A DNA stretch of 64,000 nucleotides from Ktedonobacter sp. SOSP1-85 (GTDB lineage Bacteria > Chloroflexota > Ktedonobacteria > Ktedonobacterales > Ktedonobacteraceae). Numbering within the stretch: the first letter of the stretch is position 1; every line of letters begins with the position of its first letter. The notes below the pieces were generated by a model. That model worked only from the letters and a program-made list of their open reading frames with translations. It did not search any database and was not told where the DNA came from. The position numbers and the translations under genes were made by a program. The stretch is taken from contig NZ_BNJI01000002.1 of NCBI RefSeq assembly GCF_016587415.1, positions 372,001 through 436,000 of the forward strand. The letters run 5' to 3'. Positions 9,022 to 18,135 of this stretch are shown here, one piece after another.

Positions 9022-9645
9022 ATGGAATCAACAATCCAGCCCCACCATCAACCAGGGCTCTCCCAGAGAGATGTCGTCGGCGGGACGACTCGCGCTCTGA
9101 TTCCCACACAGAAGAGGATCATCGTCGTCACTGGCATCCAGGCTGCCGGGAAATCAACCATCTCACACTTACTTGCCCAGCGTTTTGTACGAGGCGTCCA
9201 TGTCGAAGCCGATATTTTGCAGCACATGATTGTCTCAGGAAGCCAGGGAGCCCGAGAACCGGGCCCGCTCACAGGAGAAGAAGCTCGACAGTATCGGCTG
9301 CGCCTCAAACATATGTGTCTCCTTGGAAAATCGTTCTCGGAGGCAGGCTTCACCGTGGTACTCGACGATATTATCACTGGTGAAGATTGGCCCGAGGTGC
9401 AGATGTATTTACAAGGAACCTCTTACTCCTTGATTGTCCTCGCTCCGCGCGTCGAGGTGGTTGCGCAGATTCGCGACAAGAGTCGTGCCAAGCGGCCCCT
9501 TGGCGAAGCGTGGGCGCTCTATCTCGATCAGGTTCTGAGGACAACAATGGAGGGCATTGGCCACTGGATTGATACATCTGAGCAAACACCCGACGAAACA
9601 GTTGACCAGATTCTTCGCCAACTCTGGCCTGAACAGGAAATCTAA
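9022..9645 (+). CDS. P-loop kinase-like ATPase (CPT/zeta-like)
   Basis: 207 residues from the ATG at 9022; an in-frame ATG at 8977 is also possible but has no better ribosome site. Walker A VVTGIQAAGKST lies near 35-46, followed by an acidic HVEADIL motif where related kinases hold a catalytic Asp, a VLDDII strand and an RAKRPLG lid-like segment. The arrangement fits chloramphenicol phosphotransferase-like or zeta-like small-molecule kinases, but the substrate is unknown. The gene stands alone between convergent neighbours. Confidence 0.65.
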   Translation: MESTIQPHHQPGLSQRDVVGGTTRALIPTQKRIIVVTGIQAAGKSTISHLLAQRFVRGVHVEADILQHMIVSGSQGAREPGPLTGEEARQYRLRLKHMCLLGKSFSEAGFTVVLDDIITGEDWPEVQMYLQGTSYSLIVLAPRVEVVAQIRDKSRAKRPLGEAWALYLDQVLRTTMEGIGHWIDTSEQTPDETVDQILRQLWPEQEI

Positions 9646-9732
9646 CACAACCTCCCAAGTGCTGAAGGCAGGCTTGATCTTCTTATGGATGAGCGCATCG
9701 AGAGAAGACACAGAGAGGCTACACATGCACCT

Positions 9733-10889
9733 TTAATAGGATTGCGTGGCATCCGCTCCGGTTACTTTCGTCCCCGGCGATTTACTGTGATCCATTTTGG
9801 GAAGGTTATCCATGATATTGGTCAATACCACGGCATTTTCCAACTCCAAAGCACTGTGTCCCGCCGTAGTTCTTACATAACTCGCCGGTTCCGTCCCTAC
9901 ATCCCTGAGCGCAGCCACCAGAATATCCGCCTGGTACATAGGACATACCTGATCAAAACGGCCGTGTACAATATATATAGGAATATCTTTAATTCTTTCC
10001 ACATTATTAATCAAATAATTATTTTCCATGAACATATTATTCGTAAAATAATGGTTTTCAATCTGGGCAAAACTGGTGGCGAATTCATCCCTGTCGTATT
10101 TACCGACATTTTTAGTATTAGGAACTATATTGCTTATTACCTCTTCCCACTTCGACCACGCCACCAGCGCTTTCCTTTTTGTTTCCTGCTGCTCGGGAGT
10201 CTTCGGAACCATATCAAAAATTTCTTTATAGGCCTTTACCATATCCTTGCGTCTATTCTGGGGAATAATTTCAACGTACTCTTTCCACTCTTCAGGGTAG
10301 AATAGATAAGAGCCGGGCGCTGTCACGTTATAGGGGCCTTTATGATACGTTTCCGCATTGCCCTGATACATGTAATCCAGATCCTGCTTGGTAGCCTGCC
10401 AGATACCCCGCAAAATTAGAGTTTGCACGGTTTTCGGGTATTTGATTGCATAAGCTTGGGCCAAAATACTTCCCCAACTGCCGCCAAATACATGCATTTT
10501 GCTTTTAATCTCCAGATGGTCACGCAGCTTGGCAATATCGTCCACCAGATACGGCGTTTCATTATTCGCCAGCCCCGCCTGTGCGCCATCCTTTGCTACG
10601 TTAGGCACACTTTTGCCACACCCGCGCTGATCAAAGAGAATGATACGGTAACGTTCGGGATCAAAAAACGGGAGAAATTAGGGGTACACGTGCCGCCCGG
10701 CCCTCCATGAAGAAACATAACGGGTCCCCCGTCAGGATTGCCATATTCCTCGTAATAAATCTTATGCGGAGATTTCAGGGGAGGGTTATCGTCTACCTGT
10801 AACCAACCGTTCTTTCTGTAAGACTGCTGGGGATATTTCCAATCCTCATCGGTCATTTTGCTTGTCTGCTGTATCGTTCTCTGTCGCAT
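9733..10889 (-). pseudogene. pip: Prolyl aminopeptidase (peptidase S33) broken by one frameshift
   Basis: The start is taken at 10889 (AAGGA five bases upstream). The N-terminal part carries the oxyanion motif HGGPGG. At the A6 tract 10663-10668 (T6 in the gene) one base is missing relative to the frame that restores RFFDPERYRIILFDQRGCGK. The rest of the gene (from 10608 down) continues in the other frame with the nucleophile motif GGSWGS, HGRFDQVCP (acid Asp) and GHSALE (His). The joined protein would be about 386 residues. It is much more AT-rich than its neighbours, suggesting recent transfer. A homopolymer sequencing error would also explain the break. Confidence 0.85.
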
Positions 10890-11063
10890 ATATATCCTTT
10901 TCTGTTCATCATTGGCATTCTTATGTGCGGGCAAATCCGCATAAACTACTCAACTCACTCTCCCGGCGCTCTTTATTATACAACCCGCGAATTCCCCTCT
11001 TCATCCTCTCGCCTGTAGATTGGTCTCGATGTAAAAGAAAAACCCTCAGCGAAACAAGATTTC

Positions 11064-11200
11064 TTGACAGAAAGGGGCTATAGAAGCTACACTATATTCA
11101 TAAAACCGAATAAACGTAAGCGTTTAACGTCAACCAACGCACATCGGCACAGCCTGCGATAACATAGAGGGCTGTAGGATGTGAAGGTTGGCGCTTTTTT
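11064..11200 (+). promoter_or_regulatory. Promoter, LacI-like operator and hairpin terminator ahead of the MFS gene
   Basis: TTGACA (11064-11069) and TACACT (11088-11093) are 18 bases apart. The palindrome TAAACG-TAAG-CGTTTA (11111-11126) follows at the expected transcript start. A bulged hairpin then pairs CCAAC, CACATC and ACAGCC (11135-11154) with GGCTGT, GATGTG and GTTGG (11170-11191), ending in T6 (11195-11200). The whole precedes the MFS start by about 100 bases, so it could be an attenuator or produce a short RNA. Confidence 0.5.
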
Positions 11201-11306
11201 GTTCCCTTCCACTATCCCAACGCCTCTAAAGCCTTAAATTTTGCCATACGGCATGCATTTTTAAGTGGGTTATCGCGGGAGACAATTTCTAGATCAAGGA
11301 AAACAC

Positions 11307-12596
11307 ATGGAACCTATCGCTGATGAAACGGCATTATCAGAGGATCAAGCCAGAGATATTTCACCTCCTGTAGAGACACCAAATACTTCCACCAGTGCCT
11401 TACAGTTCCTCGACTTTCGCCTGCTTTTTACTGGCGTGGGCCTGGCGGGTTTTGGGCAACAGATGCTGGCGGTCGCCATTGGTTGGGAATTATATATCCA
11501 GACGAAGTCCGCGCTTGTGCTTGGAGGAGTCGGGCTGGCCCAGGTGATTCCGCTTATTCTCCTCTTCCTACCCGCTGGCTATATCGCCGACCGCGTCAAT
11601 CGCAAATACATTGTGCTTGTGGCACAGTTTGTTAACGTGCTGGCCGCTCTAAGCCTGGCGCTTCTCTCCTATCTGCATGGTCCCCTGGTGCTAATCTATT
11701 GCTGCCTGGCAGCGATAGGTGGAGCGCAGAGCTTCAGTCAGCCAGCCAACTCGGCGCTGGTCTCGCAGGTCATTCCAGAGACGGCCTATGAGAACGCCAT
11801 GACGTGGCGCAGCAGCATCTCGCAGTTATCAGCCGTGATCGGACCTGCGGCGGGCGGCTTTCTGATCGGCTTCTTTCAGGGCGCGACTCCCGTCTATCTC
11901 CTGAGCAGCGGTTTCTTCCTGACCTTTGCTATCTTGCTTATCTTTATCCATGTTCAGCCACAAAAGAAAGCCCTGGGAGAGGGGCGCAAGCTCAGCTCAC
12001 TCGTGAGTGGTGTGCGCTTCCTTGGACAGACCAAGGTCATGCTAGCGGCGATTACGCTCGACCTCTTCGCGGTCCTGTTTGGCGGGTCCGTCGCGCTCCT
12101 GCCTATCTACGCGACGGGCATCCTGCATGTCGGACCTGTAGGACTGGGATGGCTCCAGGCCGCAGACTCTATTGGGGGCATCGCGATGGCGCTCTTCCTG
12201 GCACGCCGTCCTCCCTTCAAGAGGGCTGGCCCGGTGCTGTTGCTGGGGGTAGCCGGCTTTGGCCTGGCAACGATTGTCTTTGGCCTCTCGCACTGGTTCT
12301 GGCTCTCATTCCTGGCACTGATCTTCATTGGCGCCTTTGATAACATCAGCGTCGTGATCCGCTCGACCCTCGCGCTGGTGCGCACTCCAGACGAGATGCG
12401 CGGCAGGGTGAGCGCGGTCAACTCGCTCTTCATTGGCACCTCCAACCAGCTAGGAGGCTTTGAATCGGGACTCACGGCCCAACTGCTGGGCCCCGTAGCC
12501 GCGGTCGTGGCCGGTGGCATTGGCACCCTGTTAGTCGTGCTCGTCGTCGCGGGCGCCTTTCCCGACATCCGCCGCCTGACCACGCTGCGCGAGTAA
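11307..12596 (+). CDS. MFS transporter, EntS-like exporter type
   Basis: 429 residues from the ATG at 11307 (AAGGA upstream); the open frame starts earlier at 11265 without a ribosome site. About 11-12 hydrophobic helices start at residue 38. The loop after TM2 (GYIADRVNRKYI) is the MFS motif A region, and SQPANSALVSQVIP plus IGPAAGGFLIG are typical of the MFS_3 group that includes enterobactin exporters. It probably effluxes a small molecule across the inner membrane. A LacI-like operator and hairpin lie in its leader. Confidence 0.85.
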   Translation: MEPIADETALSEDQARDISPPVETPNTSTSALQFLDFRLLFTGVGLAGFGQQMLAVAIGWELYIQTKSALVLGGVGLAQVIPLILLFLPAGYIADRVNRKYIVLVAQFVNVLAALSLALLSYLHGPLVLIYCCLAAIGGAQSFSQPANSALVSQVIPETAYENAMTWRSSISQLSAVIGPAAGGFLIGFFQGATPVYLLSSGFFLTFAILLIFIHVQPQKKALGEGRKLSSLVSGVRFLGQTKVMLAAITLDLFAVLFGGSVALLPIYATGILHVGPVGLGWLQAADSIGGIAMALFLARRPPFKRAGPVLLLGVAGFGLATIVFGLSHWFWLSFLALIFIGAFDNISVVIRSTLALVRTPDEMRGRVSAVNSLFIGTSNQLGGFESGLTAQLLGPVAAVVAGGIGTLLVVLVVAGAFPDIRRLTTLRE

Positions 12597-12605
12597 TGCG
12601 AACCC

Positions 12606-12655
12606 GCTACTGGCGTACGCGGCTACTCTCCAAAGTAGCCGCGTACGCCAGTAGC
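12606..12655. repeat. Perfect 22-bp palindrome of the GTACGCGGCTACT family
   Basis: Arms 12606-12627 and 12634-12655 are perfectly complementary with loop CTCCAA, ten bases after the MFS stop. The same 22-mer with one change occurs at 19322 and 29181. It can act as a terminator here but lacks a U-run. Confidence 0.7.
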
Positions 12656-12895
12656 GCACCCCTCGCTATGGAAGTACACACAAATGCGGGCCAAATTTGA
12701 CCGCTTTTCGTGAGATACTCTCACTAGAAAATTTGTCGTTGCGAACTATGAAAGGGTACTTCCATGACTGTACAGCCTTTTAAGACCATCGTCCTCGACC
12801 TCTTGCAGCAGGGGCATCGCGATAAAGAAGCTTTTTTGCAGGAGCTAATGCAGTAGAACGAAAGAAAGTAGGAAAGTGAACCGATATGAATAGGT

Positions 12896-13414
12896 ATGAA
12901 AGCACCCATCTTCATCCGGCCACTCACCGAAAACGAACAAAACGAGATCCAGGCAAGATTACGTTCCTCCTCAGCCTTTGTGTTGCGTCGCTGCCAGATT
13001 CTCTTGGCAAGTGCTCGTCACGAACATGCCAGAGCCATAGCCAAGCAACTGGGTTGCGACGACCAGACCGTTCGCAATGTCATCAAAGGCTTCAACGAGC
13101 GCGGACTCGCCGTGCTCAAGCGCGAGTCCTGCCGCCCACATCACCTTCGCACAAGCATTCCCGACGACGCGTTAGAGGCGTTGCAAGACCTCTTGCACCG
13201 CAGCCCTCGCGACTTTGGGCTCAACCGCAGCCTGTGGAGCTTGCCTCTGGTTGCCAAGATCAGCTTCGAACAAGGAATCATTCCGACTGCGACCAGCGTC
13301 ACGAGCGTGTGCCGTGCGCTCAAACGCTTGGGAACCAGTTGGAAACGCGCCAAGCACTGGATTACTAGTCCCGACCCACAATACCAAGTAAAAAAAACGC
13401 TCGGCAACGGTTGA
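12896..13414 (+). CDS. IS630 transposase, N-terminal frame (OrfA)
   Basis: 172 residues with an HTH region (AIAKQLGCDDQTVRNVIKGF at about 45-64) and a second winged-helix-like part. It ends just after an A8 tract (13390-13397). A -1 slip there joins it to the downstream frame (KKNARQRLIAYASL), as reported for several IS630 members. The domain binds the transposon ends. Confidence 0.85.
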   Translation: MKAPIFIRPLTENEQNEIQARLRSSSAFVLRRCQILLASARHEHARAIAKQLGCDDQTVRNVIKGFNERGLAVLKRESCRPHHLRTSIPDDALEALQDLLHRSPRDFGLNRSLWSLPLVAKISFEQGIIPTATSVTSVCRALKRLGTSWKRAKHWITSPDPQYQVKKTLGNG

Positions 13415-14028
13415 TTGCCTACGCGAGCCTTCAGTCCGACTGGGCCATTGGCTTCCTTGACGAGGTCTGGTGGAGTCGCTTTGCTCTTCCTCGCCTCCAC
13501 GCCTGGCAAGACGCAGAGCACCCCGTCCGTCTGGTTGAGCAATCCTGGCTAAAGGATGATCCTGACCCCAAAGCACTGGCTTGTTATGGCGTCCTCTGGC
13601 AACAAGGGAGCCATGATGATCCTCTACGAGAGGAGATGTGGCTCCGTTTTGTCACGGGACGCCCAGTCAGCGATATCACCATTCAGTTTCTGGATTGGTG
13701 TTGCCAGCACTTGGCAGCACAAGGCAAACGGCATTGGCTCCTCATTTGGGACAATGCCTCCTGGCATGTGAGCAAGATGGTACGTACCTGGATCCGGGAA
13801 CACAACCTCACCGTTAAGCAATCCCATCAAGGCGTTCGGATTTTGCCTTTTCAACTGCCCACCAAAAGCCCCTGGCTCAATCCGATTGAACCAAAGTGGG
13901 TCCATGGCAAGCGCAATGTGGTCGAACTTGATGGCTTGCTTTCGGCCCATCAATTAGCCAGCCGGGTCTGCGCTTACTATGGGTGCTCGTATGAACCACA
14001 TTTAACTCTTTCCGAAATGGTTTCGTAA
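13411..14028 (+). CDS. IS630 transposase, catalytic DDE frame (OrfB)
   Basis: About 205 residues with the catalytic triad of the Tc1/IS630 superfamily: Asp in GFLDEVWWSR, Asp in LLIWDNASWHVS and Glu in LNPIEPKWVHGKRNVVE. It has no good start of its own (TTG at 13411, overlapping the end of OrfA by 4 bases), so it is most likely made as an OrfA-OrfB fusion by frameshifting at the A8 tract. The triad is intact and the element may still be active. Confidence 0.87.
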   Translation: MIAYASLQSDWAIGFLDEVWWSRFALPRLHAWQDAEHPVRLVEQSWLKDDPDPKALACYGVLWQQGSHDDPLREEMWLRFVTGRPVSDITIQFLDWCCQHLAAQGKRHWLLIWDNASWHVSKMVRTWIREHNLTVKQSHQGVRILPFQLPTKSPWLNPIEPKWVHGKRNVVELDGLLSAHQLASRVCAYYGCSYEPHLTLSEMVS

Positions 14029-14680
14029 TCTTGCACTAAGCGAGACCGAACGGACTGCCATTGGGACGCCGGAACTCTGGTCTGCCAAAGATCACGTGGC
14101 TCATAGGACCTTCTGGCATCGGGACTTTGTACGCAGGTTGACTGCCATCCAGCAGCATCAGGAGATCCCGGAGAGCGAAGAAGACGAGGACCAGCTCAAC
14201 GCGAGGAATTTTGAGGAGCACAAACTTCGCCCCTTCTCAGAGATACACACCGAATCTGAACGAGTCCACACCGAACTCATCACGTTAATTGAGCAACTCA
14301 GCGAAGAAGATTTGACAGCCCCGGGTCGCTTCCCCTCGATTTCCGGGGAAAGGCCATTGTATACAGTCTTCCTGGGCGGTTGCTACGAGCACGACCAGGA
14401 GCATCTCGCGCAGTACTATTCCGACCGTCACGATCTCCCACGGGCAATTGAGATCCGTGAGAAGTGCGTCAGCAGAATCATTGAGGCTGAAGTGCCAGAA
14501 TGGGTGAAAGGGAGTTTCCTCTATAATCTGGCCTGCTTCTACGCGCAACAGAACCAGTTGGAGAAAGCTGCCGCGCTCTTACAGGAAGCGTTGACACTCG
14601 CTCCTCGTCTCAAAGAGCGCGCAAAGAGCGACCCTGAACTGGTTGCGTTACGCGATCTATTGGAAAGCGAGAACCTATGA

Positions 14681-15055
14681 GCCTGCCTTCTCTGCTCGTT
14701 CGACCTCCACGTTATCCAGGTAAATTATCATAGCATATCCCACGGGATGCGCAACGAGATGTAGCTCATCACTCAATGAGCTTGGAAATGTCCTTTTCTC
14801 AGGGCAAACAAAGACGATAAAGGGCAGGCTGACCTCCGAAAACGGCTGGTGACCCCCTTGCGAAGACAAAGACTAGTCTTTTCAACGGAAGATGTGTATA
14901 ATTGAAGATACTTCGGAAAAAGAAGCGAAAGGCGTTGCTACCGAGAACACCTAAGAGGGGCCGATCTCGTCAGCAGGAACGCTTCTTCTTGCACACTTGT
15001 TCTCGTTTTCTGGAGCACATGCACTCGTTCACGAAATTTTCTCAAGGAGCGTACA
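14681..15055. other. Intergenic region, no gene seen
   Basis: A 64-codon minus-strand frame (14675-14869) overlaps the end of the interrupted gene and has no ribosome site or family resemblance. AAGGAG at 15043-15048 belongs to the next gene. I see no strong promoter. Confidence 0.5.
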
Positions 15056-15772
15056 ATGCGGATACGGATGAAAGAGACGACCGCGATGATCTTTGGGATA
15101 ATTATGGGGCTAGTGATGCTTGTGGGAGGTCTCTATCTCTTGCTTTCGCCGAATGTAGGCTGTGGTGGGCAGACGATGAGTTCAGGGGATACCTGTGTGT
15201 CCATGAGTAGTAATGGTTCTATTGTAACAAGCAATTATAGTGGCCAGCAAAGAGGGCAGCAAGCGATCGGGATAGTATCCCTCGTTCTGGGGGGACTGCT
15301 GGCAGCAGGGTGCGGGTATGTGCTTGTTTCCTCAAAACGGCAGAGACGTACTTCGGTTCCTCCTACTTCTCATCAGAAGACACAGAGCCTTTCTTTCGAG
15401 GAACTGATGACGCTGGGAGAGAAAAAGCCCCAAGCGCATCGCTACGCGGATGCGCTTGGGGCTTTTCGCCAGGCCGTGAAAGAAAAGCCGTGGGATGCTT
15501 CTGCTCATTCTCGTTGTGCCTACGTCCTGCTCCATCTCCATCAGCAACAAGAAGCGTTAAAGGCATTAGACGCGACACTTGCAACATCTCTGCTTCCCAA
15601 CCAGAAACAACTCATAGTTGATGCTTCCTATCAGAAAGCTCTTCTGCTCAAAGGGATGAAACGATATCACGAGGCGCTGGAGACCCTGGATGATCTGCTC
15701 CAACTGGACCTGGAAAACGTGAAGGCTCTGGCTACAAGGGCAGAACTGCTTACTCTTCTGCAGAAACAATAA
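15056..15772 (+). CDS. Membrane-anchored TPR protein with an internal terminator-like palindrome
   Basis: 238 residues; ATG at 15056 follows AAGGAG. Two membrane helices (about 9-28 and 69-91) enclose a short outside loop with two Cys (NVGCGG, GDTCVS). The cytoplasmic part (110-238) holds two to three TPR units (YADALGAFRQAVKEKPWDAS; RYHEALETLDDLLQLDLENV). A scaffold role is likely. The coding DNA at 15423-15466 forms an 18-bp perfect hairpin flanked by A4 and T4. Confidence 0.7.
   Translation: MRIRMKETTAMIFGIIMGLVMLVGGLYLLLSPNVGCGGQTMSSGDTCVSMSSNGSIVTSNYSGQQRGQQAIGIVSLVLGGLLAAGCGYVLVSSKRQRRTSVPPTSHQKTQSLSFEELMTLGEKKPQAHRYADALGAFRQAVKEKPWDASAHSRCAYVLLHLHQQQEALKALDATLATSLLPNQKQLIVDASYQKALLLKGMKRYHEALETLDDLLQLDLENVKALATRAELLTLLQKQ
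15423..15466. repeat. Perfect 18-bp hairpin inside a coding region
   Basis: Arms AAAAGCCCCAAGCGCATC (15423-15440) and its exact complement (15449-15466) with an 8-base loop. The A-run and T-run flanks give it the form of a bidirectional intrinsic terminator, yet it lies in frame within the TPR gene, encoding KKPQAHRYADALGAF. Confidence 0.7.
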
Positions 15773-16078
15773 GTGTCAAATCGAACTTTTGGCGGAGGTG
15801 TATTTTGTCTTGCATGCTCTTCCTCTTGTTCCTAACGTGGTAACGAGTGCCTCCCATGCGGGTCAAGGCCAAAGCAAGCGCGCCCACTCTCCTGGATGCG
15901 GTTCAAAGTTTTGCGGAGAGTGGTATTTTATTCTACATTGAAGAGTAACTCAGAAGAGGTACGATTTGCTGTACCACAACATTTACCCTTTGTAACGTTC
16001 TCTTGCATTGCTGGTAATATATGAGAATACACGCCCAGCGTCATGGAGATCTGGCTATGTCCTGAGATTTCTCAGCTT
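15773..16078. other. Intergenic region between convergent genes, nothing recognised
   Basis: Lies between the stop of the TPR gene and the stop of the minus-strand membrane protein. No long perfect hairpin and no plausible reading frame were seen. Confidence 0.5.
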
Positions 16079-16582
16079 TTACCGCCTTCTCTTACGCTGT
16101 ACAGCGGCAACGGCTTCTTTGATGGTGAGTGCGATGAGAACTAATCCTACAAGCCCAATGATACCACCAATAAACGAGAGTATGGCAGCGAAATTGCCAG
16201 CAAAGCTGTTTTTATATTTTTGGCCCTGCTGCTGAGCAAGATCCTCGTTCTTTCGATTAATGGCATTTTGAGCGTTTTCTATACGCTGCTGTTTCTGGTA
16301 GACTTTCTGTTCATCATAAGAATAAGTGCCGACTTTGGCTCCGCTGAGCAGATGGTCACACTGGTCAGTGGGAGACATTGGGCTATTGTTGCAGGTAACG
16401 GGAGCATTGGGGTTTGGATCAGTTGCTGTGACTGTCGGAATTGGTTGATAATCAGCAGCTTTTTCATGCGCATCCAGGAGAGCGGCCAGCCCGATCAGAG
16501 CCGCGGTAAGACAGAAACAGATAAGTATGGCCACGAGGCCGCAACGGAGATTTGTTTGTGGTGAAGGTTTTGCTGGTTGCAT
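16079..16582 (-). CDS. Two-TM membrane protein of unknown function
   Basis: 167 residues from the ATG at 16582 with AAGGAG ten bases upstream; the open frame extends to 16648 but lacks a better start. One membrane helix near 14-37 and another near 128-155 (FIGGIIGLVGLVLIALTI) flank a loop with two Cys (VTCNNS, DQCDHL) and a charged helical stretch rich in Gln and Asn. The C-terminus is basic (QRKRRR), consistent with a cytoplasmic end. Not recognised. Confidence 0.6.
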   Translation of the reverse strand: MQPAKPSPQTNLRCGLVAILICFCLTAALIGLAALLDAHEKAADYQPIPTVTATDPNPNAPVTCNNSPMSPTDQCDHLLSGAKVGTYSYDEQKVYQKQQRIENAQNAINRKNEDLAQQQGQKYKNSFAGNFAAILSFIGGIIGLVGLVLIALTIKEAVAAVQRKRRR

Positions 16583-17048
16583 ACTATCGTTACTCCTTGA
16601 GAAACCTATATACATATAATATATACACATTTGTGCATGTAATGCCACTTTGTGTTACTCACGATCCTCATAAAACCCACGCGATGCGCAACAAGCCGAG
16701 AACAAGTTGAGAGAAAAGCCAGATAATCGCTCCATTCGGCGCTCAATGGCTGCTCAAGCTCCCGCGCTGGTGATAAACTGGTTGTATACTCATGCAGAGG
16801 GAAGGAACCTTGCATCATTTCCACGAAATATTTCAGGAGCACTTGTATGTCATCAACAGCGTTCTAGGAGGCCCTTGATGCGCTCGTCTCAGCCTGCAAG
16901 CTGGTTATTTCGCGGCTCCTCTCTTTTCGCAGGCAGAGTGTATATTCAATGAACAGTTGACACGACGCCTTGAAGTCCTGGGCATTACGGTCTTTTTGCC
17001 ATAGCGAGATGGCGTCGAGAAAAACAAACCATCCCATAGCAAAAAGGC
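16583..17048. other. Intergenic region, no gene seen
   Basis: Separates a minus-strand membrane gene from the TetR gene on the plus strand. Short frames on both strands have no ribosome sites or family features. Confidence 0.45.
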
Positions 17049-17094
17049 TTGACTTTTGGTTTTTTCAGGAGTATGCTGTTTTCTAACAACGTTA
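17049..17094 (+). promoter_or_regulatory. Promoter and putative TetR operator
   Basis: TTGACT (17049-17054) and TATGCT (17072-17077) are 17 bases apart. TAACAACGTTA (17084-17094), a near-palindrome, follows the -10 box where a repressor would block initiation. Similar TAAC/GTTA elements occur at about 17751-17761, ahead of the second gene, and near 18092. Confidence 0.55.
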
Positions 17095-17116
17095 AATTTT
17101 CAAACGAGGTTAGATA

Positions 17117-17734
17117 ATGAGTTTGAAACAACGACGAGAACGGGAAAAGCAGGCGATGCGCCAGGGCATCCTTGAGGCGGCCCGCCAGCTGGCCCGTACG
17201 GAAGGATGGTCGGCGGTCACGATTCGCAAGATAGCGGAGCAGATCGAATACAGTCCTCCGATGGTCTATGAGTACTTTGCCAGTAAAGATGACCTGCTGC
17301 TGGAACTCTTACGCGAGGGATACCGCGACCTGGCTACAACGATGCAGCATACCTCTCACGCAACCGAGGATAGCGAGCAGCGGCTACTCAGCATTGGAAA
17401 CGCCTATTGTCAGTTTGCCCGCGCATATCCAGAGTTATACCAGGTGATGAATGGCCTGGGAGGCGTTCCCTTAGAGGCACAAGAACGCATGCTTGCCGCC
17501 AGGGAGGTATGCCGGATTACCTTAGAGGCGTTAACAGCCTGGACACAGAGCAATGGAGTCACACTAGCCAATCCTGATGAGACCGTAGAGATTCTCTGGG
17601 CACTTCTGCATGGATTGGTCAGCCTGTACATCATTGATCGCTCCCAGGAAGAGGTCTTGCGAGCCGAGCGCCTGGCGCAACAAACGCTCCAAAGTCTCCT
17701 GGCCGCTTGGAGCATCTCTAAGTCGGTCCACTAG
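17117..17734 (+). CDS. TetR/AcrR-family transcriptional repressor
   Basis: 205 residues. The N-terminal HTH (LEAARQLARTEGWSAVTIRK to MVYEYFASKDDLLLELL, about 17-65) is a standard TetR_N domain. The C-terminal part resembles the TetR_C_33/WHG ligand domain (LLSIGNAYCQFARAYPELYQ, LWALLHGLVSLY). It heads a likely operon with a small protein and an NAD-dependent epimerase, which it probably controls together with itself through TAAC/GTTA operators. Confidence 0.88.
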   Translation: MSLKQRREREKQAMRQGILEAARQLARTEGWSAVTIRKIAEQIEYSPPMVYEYFASKDDLLLELLREGYRDLATTMQHTSHATEDSEQRLLSIGNAYCQFARAYPELYQVMNGLGGVPLEAQERMLAAREVCRITLEALTAWTQSNGVTLANPDETVEILWALLHGLVSLYIIDRSQEEVLRAERLAQQTLQSLLAAWSISKSVH

Positions 17735-17836
17735 TTGTTTTCTCTGCATCTAACTTTGTTAAATTTTTATCCATAGTTAGACATATTGAGGGACGAGCCA
17801 GCAGGGAAGCCTGTCGAATCGAAAGGGATCACTGCG

Positions 17837-18073
17837 ATGCCAACCATCTCTCTTGAGCAGTTGGAAAACCACATTCAGGAACTACAAGTATTACAGATGC
17901 TTCTGCCGCGATGCGCATGCTCCGCTACACTGGCCTCTGTTACGAGCCTGGTTCAAACCTTATGTCAGGAGTTTGGACCAGCAAGCACGCTTGAAGATAC
18001 CATTCAGGTGCTGGTAGGGAGACATTTACAAATACAGATGCAGACACGAAAAACGCACGCCATGAAAGCATAG
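17837..18073 (+). CDS. Small helical protein of unknown function
   Basis: 78 residues from the ATG at 17837 with AAAGGG nine bases upstream; the frame can be read from a TTG at 17786. It looks helical with a Cys pair (LPRCACSATLAS). It sits between the TetR gene and the epimerase gene on the same strand. Not recognised. Confidence 0.5.
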   Translation: MPTISLEQLENHIQELQVLQMLLPRCACSATLASVTSLVQTLCQEFGPASTLEDTIQVLVGRHLQIQMQTRKTHAMKA

Positions 18074-18135
18074 TCTTTCAATCCATCGAACATTGTTAGT
18101 TTTTTTTACATAGTAAACAAAAAAGGTAAAATTCA

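Larger units (their letters stand above)
12848..14036 (+). mobile_element. IS630-family insertion sequence, 1189 bp, TA target duplicated
   Basis: Bounded by TA at 12846-12847 and 14037-14038. Left end ATGCAGTAGAACGAAAG and the complement of the right end GTGCAAGATTACGAAAC share TGCA and ACGAAA in register, a weak inverted repeat. It contains two overlapping transposase frames joined at an A8 tract. TA duplication and the DDE layout are typical of IS630/Tc1. Confidence 0.88.
12764..14680 (+). pseudogene. DinB/ClbS-like protein with C-terminal TPR, split by IS630
   Basis: The 5' part (12764-12847) encodes 28 residues ending FLQEL. After removal of the IS (12848-14036) and one TA copy, the frame continues at 14039 as SETERTAIGTPELWSAKDHV and runs to 14680, giving an intact 241-residue protein. 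Residues 1-160 resemble the DinB/ClbS (DUF1706) four-helix family (WSAKDHVAHRTFWHRDF, GCYEHDQEHLAQYY); the end is a TPR (FLYNLACFYAQQNQLEKAAALL). In its present state only the 28-residue stub and a fragment from an internal start (open from 14096) could be made. The exact in-frame rejoining indicates a recent insertion. Confidence 0.85.
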
